DNA of 64,000 bases from Saussurea involucrata (Eukaryota; Streptophyta; Magnoliopsida; Asterales; Asteraceae). Below the pieces are notes generated by a model that was not told where the DNA came from, made no database searches, and saw nothing but the letters and a program-made list of their open reading frames with translations. The position numbers were made by a program, and so were the translations under genes. The stretch covers positions 310,001 to 374,000 of the forward strand of contig JAWVWS010001045.1 of NCBI GenBank assembly GCA_033807775.1, given 5' to 3'. This document shows, piece by piece, positions 55,301 to 64,000 of this stretch; the stretch's first letter is position 1, and every line of letters begins with the position of its first letter.

Positions 55301-56164
55301 AAAAGTTACAGCTTCCGTCCTACAAGCGTTTTGACGATTTACCCATACTTAGAGAACAAATTAAGATTTGACATCTAAATTAAAAACGTACTACTATTTC
55401 TTAGGAATCTAATCGTCTAAAATGCATATTTTTTGGATCAATGACCAATTTTATATGAATTTTACAAAAACAGTGCGCAAAACCCGTTTTAACATGACCA
55501 GTTTTGGAAATACATTATTTCGAGCCCCTTAAAGTAGCAATTAGATCTCGTTGTAAACTAGAAAGTTGTTCTAGACACAGAGAGCTTTCCATCGATATAT
55601 TATACACCTCAATCAGACCAATGAGTGAGTGATTTTATACGGATTTTTCAACAAACAGAACTTTATGCTTAGATCTAAGTCCGAAACCCGATGAACCCGA
55701 CCCGATGAACCCGAAAACCGATTGGACCCAAAGTCCGAAACTCGAACTTTACTTAGGAAGGGTTTCGGGGCCTGTTTTGTCCACCCAAAACCCGATCGGG
55801 ATGGGGGTTTTTCGGCCCGACCCGACCCGACAGATGCTCACCCCTAGTTTTTAGTAGAAAACAACTTTGAAAAGTTACAGCTGCCGTCCTACAAGCGTTT
55901 TGACGATTTACCCATACTTAGAGAACAAACTAAGATTTGACATCTAAATTAAAAACGTACTACTATTTCTTAGGAATCTAATCGTCTAAAATGCATATTT
56001 TTTGGATCAATCACCAATTTTATATGAATTTTACAAAAACAGTGCGCAAAACCCGTTTTAACATGACCAGTTTTGGAAATACATTATTTCGAGCCCCTTA
56101 AAGTCGCAATTAGATCTCGTTGTAAACTAGAAAGTTGTTCTAGACACAGAGAGCTTTCCATCGA
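49350..56164 (+). repeat. 12-monomer higher-order repeat, copy A (M88-M99)
   Basis: 6815 bp. Ordered private marks are cggcctgacc (M88), cacccgaaaccc and aaatattgcg (M89), a 555-bp form with cataac (M90), aaacacgatg, gggtgttttt and acttttaaaag (M91), aaatgcatt (M92), aacacctttg with gtgtgc (M93), tttcaagcc (M94), aactttttgc and aaatacgtt (M95), acaccttcc and gtaatac (M96), agatataag, gggacctg and acttgaaag (M97), gtagcaatt (M98), and cccgacagatgc with agctgccg (M99). The whole series repeats immediately downstream. Confidence 0.95.
50489..51043 (+). repeat. M90, 555-bp short monomer in HOR copy A
   Basis: Same 14-bp, -T and +T changes as M85, plus a private gatcgcgatgg, and gcccattaaag, which is shared with M102. 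Confidence 0.9.
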
Positions 56165-59100
56165 TATATTATACACCTCAATCAGACCAATGAGTGAGTG
56201 ATTTTATACGGATTTTTCAACAAACAGAACTTTATGCTTAGATCTAAGTCCGAAACCCGATGAACCCGACCCGATGAACCCGAAAACCGATTAGACCCAA
56301 AGTCCGAAACTCGAACTTTACTTAGGAAGGGTTTCGGGGCCTGTTTTGTCCACCCAAAACCCGATCGGGATGGGGGTTTTTCGGCCTGACCCGACCCGAC
56401 CGATGCTCACCCCTAGTTTTTAGTAGAAAACAACTTTGAAAAGTTACAGCTTCCGTCCTACAAGCGTTTTGACGATTTACCCATACTTAGAGAACAAATT
56501 AAGATTTGACATCTAAATTAAAAACGTACTACTATTTCTTAGGAATCTAATCGTCTAAAATGCATATTTTTTGGATCAATGACCAATTTTATATGAATTT
56601 TACAAAAACAGTGCGCAAAACCCGTTTTAACATGACCAGTTTTGGAAATACATTATTTCGAGCCCCTTAAAGTAGCAATTAGATCTCGTTGTAAACTAGA
56701 AAGTTGTTCTAGACACGGAGAGCTTTCCATCGATATATTATACACCTCAATCAGACCAATAAGTGAGTGATTTTATACGGATTTTTCAACAAACAGAACT
56801 TTATGCTTAGATCTAAGTCCGAAACCCGATGAACCCGACCCGATGAACCCGAAAACCGATTGGACCCAAAGTCCGAAACTCGAACTTTACTTAGGAAGGG
56901 TTTCGGGGCCTGTTTTGTCCACCCGAAACCCGATCGGGATGGGGGTTTTTCGGCCCGACCCGACCCGACCGATGCTCACCCCTAGTTTTTAGTAGAAAAC
57001 AACTTTGAAAAGTTACAGCTTCCGTCCTACAAGCGTTTTGACGATTTACCCATACTTAGAGAACAAACTAAGATTTGACATCTAAATTAAAAACGTACTA
57101 CTATTTCTTAGGAATCTAATCGTCTAAAATGCATATTTTTTGGATCAATGACCAATTTTATATGAATTTTACAAAAATATTGCGCAAAACCCGTTTTAAC
57201 ATGACCAGTTTTGGAAATACATTATTTCGAGCCCCTTAAAGTCGCAATTAGATCTCGTTGTAAACTAGAAAGTTGTTCTAGACACAGAGAGCTTTCCATC
57301 GATATATTATACACCTCAATCAGACCAATGAGTGAGTGATTTTATACGGATTTTTCAACAAACATAACTTTATGCTTAGATCTAAGTCCGAAACCCGATG
57401 AACCCGAAAACCGATTGGACCCAAAGTCCGAAACTCGAACTTTACTTAGGAAGGGTTTCGGGGCCTGTTTTGTCCACCCAAAACCCGATCGGGATGGGGG
57501 TTTTTCGGCCCGACCCGACCCGACCGATGCTCACCCCTAGTCTTAGTAGAAAACAACTTTGAAAAGTTACAGCTTCCGTCCTACAAGCGTTTTGACGATT
57601 TACCCATACTTAGAGAACAAATTAAGATTTGACATCTAAATTAAAAACGTACTACTATTTCTTAGGAATCTAATCGTCTAAAATGCATATTTTTTTGGAT
57701 CAATCACCAATTTTATATGAATTTTACAAAAACAGTGCGCAAAACCCGTTTTAACATGACCAGTTTTGGAAATACATTATTTCGAGCCCATTAAAGTCGC
57801 AATTAGATCTCGTTGTAAACTAGAAAGTTGTTCTAGACACAGAGAGCTTTCCATCGATATATTATACACCTCAATCAGACCAATGAGTGAGTGATTTTAT
57901 ACGGATTTTTCAACAAACAGAACTTTATGCTTAGATCTAAGTCCGAAACACGATGAACCCGACCCGATGAACCCGAAAACTGATTAGACCCAAAGTCCGA
58001 AACTCGAACTTTACTTAGGAAGGGTTTCGGGGCCTGTTTTGTCCACCCAAAACCCGATCGGGATGGGTGTTTTTCGGCCCGACCCGACCCGACCGATGCT
58101 CACCCCTAGTTTTTAGTAGAAAACAACTTTTAAAAGTTACAGCTTCCGTCCTACAAGCGTTTTGACGATTTACCCATACTTAGAGAACAAATTAAGATTT
58201 GACATCTAAATTAAAAACGTACTACTATTTCTTAGGAATCTAATCGTCTAAAATGCATATTTTTTGGATCAATGACCAATTTTATATGAATTTTACAAAA
58301 ACAGTGCGCAAAACCCGTTTTAACATGACCAGTTTTGGAAATACATTATTTCGAGCCCCTTAAAGTAGCAATTAGATCTCGTTGTAAACTAGAAAGTTGT
58401 TCTAGACACGGAGAGCTTTCCATCGATATATTATACACCTCAATCAGACCAATAAGTGAGTGATTTTATACGGATTTTTCAACAAACAGAACTTTATGCT
58501 TAGATCTAAGTCCGAAACCCGATGAACCCGACCCGATGAACCCGAAAATCGATTGGACCCAAAGTCCGAAACTCGAACTTTACTTAGGAAGGGTTTCGGG
58601 GCCTGTTTTGTCCACCCAAAACCCGATCGGGATGGGGGTTTTTCGGCCCGACCCGACCCGACCGATGCTCACCCCTAGTTTTTAGTAGAAAACAACTTTG
58701 AAAAGTTACAGCTTCCGTCCTACAAGCGTTTTGACGATTTACCCATACTTAGAGAACAAATTAAGATTTGACATCTAAATTAAAAACGTACTACTATTTC
58801 TTAGGAATCTAATCGTCTAAAATGCATATTTTTTGGATCAATGACCAATTTTATATGAATTTTACAAAAACAGTGCGCAAAACCCGTTTTAACATGACCA
58901 GTTTTGGAAATGCATTATTTCGAGCCCCTTAAAGTCGCAATTAGATCTCGTTGTAAACTAGAAAGTTGTTCTAGACACAGAGAGCTTTCCATCGATATAT
59001 TATACACCTCAATCAGACCAATGAGTGAGTGATTTTATACGGATTTTTCAACAAACAGAACTTTATGCTTAGATCTAAGTCCGAAACCCGATGAACCCGA

Positions 59101-62100
59101 CCCGATGAACCCGAAAACCGATTAGACCCAAAGTCCGAAACTCGAACTTTACTTAGGAAGGGTTTCGGGGCCTGTTTTGTCCACCCAAAACCCGATCGGG
59201 ATGGGGGTTTTTCGGCCCGACCCGACCCGACCGATGCTCACCCCTAGTTTTTAGTAGAAAACACCTTTGAAAAGTTACAGCTTCCGTCCTACAAGCGTTT
59301 TGACGATTTACCCATACTTAGAGAACAAATTAAGATTTGACATCTAAATTAAAAACGTACTACTATTTCTTAGGAATCTAATCGTCTAAAATGCATATTT
59401 TTTGGATCAATGACCAATTTTATATGAATTTTACAAAAACAGTGTGCAAAACCCGTTTTAACATGACCAGTTTTGGAAATACATTATTTCGAGCCCCTTA
59501 AAGTCGCAATTAGATCTCGTTGTAAACTAGAAAGTTGTTCTAGACACAGAGAGCTTTCCATCGATATATTATACACCTCAATCAGACCAATGAGTGAGTG
59601 ATTTTATACGGATTTTTCAACAAACAGAACTTTATGCTTAGATCTAAGTCCGAAACCCGATGAACCCGACCCGATGAACCCGAAAACCGATTGGACCCAA
59701 AGTCCGAAACTCGAACTTTACTTAGGAAGGGTTTCGGGGCCTGTTTTGTCCACCCAAAACCCGATCGGGATGGGGGTTTTTCGGCCCGACCCGACCCGAC
59801 CGATGCTCACCCCTAGTTTTTAGTAGAAAACAACTTTGAAAAGTTACAGCTTCCGTCCTACAAGCGTTTTGACGATTTACCCATACTTAGAGAACAAACT
59901 AAGATTTGACATCTAAATTAAAAACGTACTACTATTTCTTAGGAATCTAATCGTCTAAAATGCATATTTTTTGGATCAATCACCAATTTTATATGAATTT
60001 TACAAAAACAGTGCGCAAAACCCGTTTTAACATGACCAGTTTTGGAAATACATTATTTCAAGCCCCTTAAAGTCGCAATTAGATCTCGTTGTAAACTAGA
60101 AAGTTGTTCTAGACACAGAGAGCTTTCCATCGATATATTATACACCTCAATCAGACCAATGAGTGAGTGATTTTATACGGATTTTTCAACAAACAGAACT
60201 TTTTGCTTAGATCTAAGTCCGAAACCCGATGAACCCGACCCGATGAACCCGAAAACCGATTAGACCCAAAGTCCGAAACTCGAACTTTACTTAGGAAGGG
60301 TTTCGGGGCCTGTTTTGTCCACCCAAAACCCGATCGGGATGGGGGTTTTTCGGCCCGACCCGACCCGACCGATGCTCACCCCTAGTTTTTAGTAGAAAAC
60401 AACTTTGAAAAGTTACAGCTTCCGTCCTACAAGCGTTTTGACGATTTACCCATACTTAGAGAACAAATTAAGATTTGACATCTAAATTAAAAACGTACTA
60501 CTATTTCTTAGGAATCTAATCGTCTGAAATGCATATTTTTTGGATCAATGACCAATTTTATATGAATTTTACAAAAACAGTGCGCAAAACCCGTTTTAAC
60601 ATGACCAGTTTTGGAAATACGTTATTTCGAGCCCCTTAAAGTCGCAATTAGATCTCGTTGTAAACTAGAGAGTTGTTCTAGACACAGAGAGCTTTCCATC
60701 GATATATTATACACCTCAATCAGACCAATGAGTGAGTGATTTTATACGGATTTTTCAACAAACAGAACTTTATGCTTAGATCTAAGTCTGAAACCCGATG
60801 AACCCGACCCGATGAACCCGAAAACCGATTAGACCCAAAGTCCGAAACTCGAACTTTACTTAGGAAGGGTTTCGGGGCCTGTTTTGTCCACCCAAAACCC
60901 GATCGGGATGGGGGTTTTTCGGCCCGACCCGACCCGACCGATGCTCACCCCTAGTTTTTAGTAGAAAACAACTTTGAAAAGTTACACCTTCCGTCCTACA
61001 AGCGTTTTGACGATTTACCCATACTTAGAGAACAAATTAAGATTTGACATCTAAATTAAAAACGTAATACTATTTCTTAGGAATCTAATCGTCTGAAATG
61101 CATATTTTTTGGATCAATGACCAATTTTATATGAATTTTACAAAAACAGTGCGCAAAACCCGTTTTAACATGACCAGTTTTGGAAATACATTATTTCGAG
61201 CCCCTTAAAGTCGCAATTAGATCTCGTTGTAAACTAGAGAGTTGTTCTAGACACAGAGAGCTTTCCATCGATATATTATACACCTCAATCAGACCAATGA
61301 GTGAGTGATTTTATACGGATTTTTCAACAAACAGAACTTTATGCTTAGATATAAGTCCGAAACCCGATGAACCCGACCCGATGAACCCGAAAACCGATTG
61401 GACCCAAAGTCCGAAACTCGAACTTTACTTAGGAAGGGTTTCGGGACCTGTTTTGTCCACCCAAAACCCGATCGGGATGGGTGTTTTTCGGCCCGACCCG
61501 ACCCGACCGATGCTCACACCTAGTTTTTAGTAGAAAACAACTTTGAAAAGTTACAGCTTCCGTCCTACAAGCGTTTTGACGATTTACCCATACTTAGAGA
61601 ACAAACTAAGATTTGACATCTAAATTAAAAACGTACTACTATTTCTTAGGAATCTAATCGTCTAAAATGCATATTTTTTGGATCAATCACCAATTTTATA
61701 TGAATTTTACAAAAACAGTGCGCAAAACCCGTTTTAACATGACCAGTTTTGGAAATACATTATTTCGAGCCCCTTAAAGTCGCAATTAGATCTCGTTGTA
61801 AACTTGAAAGTTGTTCTAGACACAGAGAGCTTTCCATCGATATATTATACACCTCAATCAGACCAATGAGTGAGTGATTTTATACGGATTTTTCAACAAA
61901 CAGAACTTTATGCTTAGATCTAAGTCCGAAACCCGATGAACCCGACCCGATGAACCCGAAAACCGATTAGACCCAAAGTCCGAAACTCGAACTTTACTTA
62001 GGAAGGGTTTCGGGGCCTGTTTTGTCCACCCAAAACCCGATCGGGATGGGGGTTTTTCGGCCCGACCCGACCCGACCGATGCTCACCCCTAGTTTTTAGT

Positions 62101-62978
62101 AGAAAACAACTTTGAAAAGTTACAGCTTCCGTCCTACAAGCGTTTTGACGATTTACCCATACTTAGAGAACAAATTAAGATTTGACATCTAAATTAAAAA
62201 CGTACTACTATTTCTTAGGAATCTAATCGTCTAAAATGCATATTTTTTGGATCAATGACCAATTTTATATGAATTTTACAAAAACAGTGCGCAAAACCCG
62301 TTTTAACATGACCAGTTTTGGAAATACATTATTTCGAGCCCCTTAAAGTAGCAATTAGATCTCGTTGTAAACTAGAAAGTTGTTCTAGACACAGAGAGCT
62401 TTCCATCGATATATTATACACCTCAATCAGACCAATGAGTGAGTGATTTTATACGGATTTTTCAACAAACAGAACTTTATGCTTAGATCTAAGTCCGAAA
62501 CCCGATGAACCCGACCCGATGAACCCGAAAACCGATTGGACCCAAAGTCCGAAACTCGAACTTTACTTAGGAAGGGTTTCGGGGCCTGTTTTGTCCACCC
62601 AAAACCCGATCGGGATGGGGGTTTTTCGGCCCGACCCGACCCGACAGATGCTCACCCCTAGTTTTTAGTAGAAAACAACTTTGAAAAGTTACAGCTGCCG
62701 TCCTACAAGCGTTTTGACGATTTACCCATACTTAGAGAACAAACTAAGATTTGACATCTAAATTAAAAACGTACTACTATTTCTTAGGAATCTAATCGTC
62801 TAAAATGCATATTTTTTGGATCAATCACCAATTTTATATGAATTTTACAAAAACAGTGCGCAAAACCCGTTTTAACATGACCAGTTTTGGAAATACATTA
62901 TTTCGAGCCCCTTAAAGTCGCAATTAGATCTCGTTGTAAACTAGAAAGTTGTTCTAGACACAGAGAGCTTTCCATCGA
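56165..62978 (+). repeat. 12-monomer higher-order repeat, copy B (M100-M111)
   Basis: 6814 bp, repeating all the marks of copy A in order. By eye I found only about eight differences: atcaatgacc and a six-T run in M100 against atcaatcacc and seven T in M88; gatcgggatgg and cctagtctt in M102 against gatcgcgatgg and cctagtttt in M90; aaaatcgattgg, tttgaaaag and tgacc in M104 against M92; gacccaaag in M107 against gacacaaag in M95. This is near-identity over 6.8 kb. Confidence 0.95.
57303..57857 (+). repeat. M102, 555-bp short monomer in HOR copy B
   Basis: Counterpart of M90 at +6814 bp with the same length changes and gcccattaaag; private change cctagtcttagtag. Confidence 0.9.
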
Positions 62979-64000
62979 TATATTATACACCTCAATCAGA
63001 CCAATGAGTGAGTGATTTTATACGGATTTTTCAACAAACAGAACTTTATGCTTAGATCTAAGTCTGAAACCCGATGAACCCGACCCGATGAACCCGAAAA
63101 CCGATTAGACCCAAAGTCCGAAACTCGAACTTTACTTAGGAAGGGTTTCGGGGCCTGTTTTGTCCACCCAAAACCCGATCGGGATGGGGGTTTTTCGGCC
63201 CGACCCGACCCGACCGATGCTCACCCCTAGTTTTTAGTAGAAAACAACTTTGAAAAGTTACAGCTTCCGTCCTACAAGCGTTTTGACGATTTACCCATAC
63301 TTAGAGAACAAATTAAGATTTGACATCTAAATTAAAAACGTACTACTATTTCTTAGGAATCTAATCGTCTAAAATGCATATTTTTTGGATCAATGACCAA
63401 TTTTATATGAATTTTACAAAAACAGTGCGCAAAACCCGTTTTAACATGACCAGTTTTGGAAATACATTATTTCGAGCCCCTTAAAGTAGCAATTAGATCT
63501 CGTTGTAAACTAGAAAGTTGTTCTAGACATGGAGAGCTTTCCATCGATATATTATACACCTCAATCAGACCAATAAGTGAGTGATTTTATACGGATTTTT
63601 CAACAAACAGAACTTTATGCTTAGATCTAAGTCCGAAACCCGATGAACCCGACCCGATGAACCCGAAAACCGATTGGACCCAAAGTCCGAAACTCGAACT
63701 TTACTTAGGAAGGGTTTCGGGGCCTGTTTTGTCCACCCAAAACCCGATCGGGATGGGGGTTTTTCGGCCCGACCCGACCCGACCGATGCTCACCCCTAGT
63801 TTTTAGTAGAAAACAACTTTGAAAAGTTACAGCTTCCGTCCTACAAGCGTTTTGACGATTTACCCATACTTAGAGAACAAATTAAGATTTGACATCTAAA
63901 TTAAAAACGTACTACTATTTCTTAGGAATCTAATCGTCTAAAATGCATATTTTTTGGATCAATGACCAATTTTATATGAATTTTACAAAAACATTGCGCA
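62979..64000 (+). repeat. M112 and partial M113
   Basis: M112 resembles M100 (gattaga, aattaag, tgacc, gtagcaatt) but has agtctgaaacc, cggcccgacc instead of cggcctgacc, and acatggagag. M113 (453 bp seen) has ccaataagtg but lacks the cacccgaaaccc and aaatattgcg of M101, and reads cattgcgc as in M80 and M84. A third identical copy of the 12-monomer unit is therefore not supported. The array runs off the window end. Confidence 0.85.

Larger units (their letters stand above)
1..64000 (+). repeat. Satellite DNA array, 569-bp monomer, 112 complete copies plus a partial one
   Basis: The sequence is one head-to-tail tandem array with no inversion and no foreign insertion. Phased on tatattatac, selected starts are M1 1, M2 542, M3 1111, M4 1680, M5 2248, M10 5077, M15 7921, M20 10752, M25 13597, M30 16414, M35 19245, M40 22090, M45 24928, M50 27773, M55 30599, M60 33445, M65 36290, M70 39136, M75 41981, M80 44826, M85 47657, M90 50489, M95 53320, M100 56165, M105 58996, M110 61841, M112 62979, M113 63548. 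89 copies are exactly 569 bp; nine are 555; the rest differ by 1-28 bp. Copies differ mostly by scattered single-base changes. 569 is not a multiple of 3 and every frame has stops, so this is not a repetitive protein gene. Both window ends lie inside the array, so its full length is unknown. Chromosomal role (centromeric, subtelomeric or other heterochromatin) cannot be read from the sequence. Confidence 0.98.

Noticed and set aside
1..64000. CRISPR array
   Set aside because: The period is 569 bp with no short repeat/variable spacer layout, and there are no cas genes.
1..64000. Repetitive protein gene
   Set aside because: 569 is not divisible by three, and stops occur in all frames of every monomer.
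1..64000. Ribosomal intergenic spacer or 5S rDNA array
   Set aside because: I see no rRNA coding sequence, no 5S internal control region and no Pol I promoter-like element in the monomer.
1..64000. Array of LTR retrotransposons or Helitrons
   Set aside because: No primer-binding site, polypurine tract, coding domain, target-site duplication or hairpin end; the GC-rich block only resembles transposon low-complexity sequence.

Overview
The whole 64 kb window is one uninterrupted head-to-tail satellite DNA array. I see no protein-coding gene, RNA gene, CRISPR array, intact transposon or unique flanking sequence on either strand. The monomer is 569 bp. Phased on the motif tatattatac, the window holds 112 consecutive monomers (M1-M112) and a 453-bp start of M113. 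89 of the 112 are exactly 569 bp. The other lengths (541, 551, 555, 564, 567, 568, 570) come from small identifiable indels, and they sum exactly to the observed start of M113 at 63548.

The organism is a eukaryote, and most likely a flowering plant. A 64 kb homogenised array of a >500-bp unit is typical of centromeric, pericentromeric, subtelomeric or knob heterochromatin. The GC-rich third of each monomer has the (CCCGA)n / CCCGAACCCGA style common in plant transposon-derived repeats. The plant assignment is inference; nothing here identifies a species.

Each monomer is bipartite. A GC- and CpG-rich block of about 155 bp holds a 14-bp direct repeat, a four-tract G-quadruplex motif on the minus strand, a CENP-B-box-like 17-mer with one mismatch, and a CCCGA pentamer run. 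An AT-rich block of about 330 bp and an AT-rich leader of about 80 bp make up the rest. Several short perfect dyads recur in nearly every copy.

Layout: M1-M4 (1-2247) carry a left-side subfamily variant. M5-M16 (to 9058) are mixed monomers. M17-M22 (9059-12458) form an alternating dimer. M23-M31 (to 17537) include a four-monomer-spaced duplication. M32-M37 (17538-20951) are two tandem copies of a 1707-bp trimer. M38-M40 contain the most divergent monomers. M41-M52 show 3- to 4-monomer periodicity. M59-M63 recur as M68-M72 at +5122 bp. M77-M87 hold a marker monomer and local trimers. M88-M99 and M100-M111 are two tandem, almost identical 12-monomer blocks of 6815 and 6814 bp (49350-62978). M112-M113 begin a further, different unit. 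Higher-order repeats lengthen and become more nearly identical from left to right, which suggests recent segmental amplification in the right half.

The interest is therefore in array architecture and conserved monomer motifs. All alignments and counts were done by eye.
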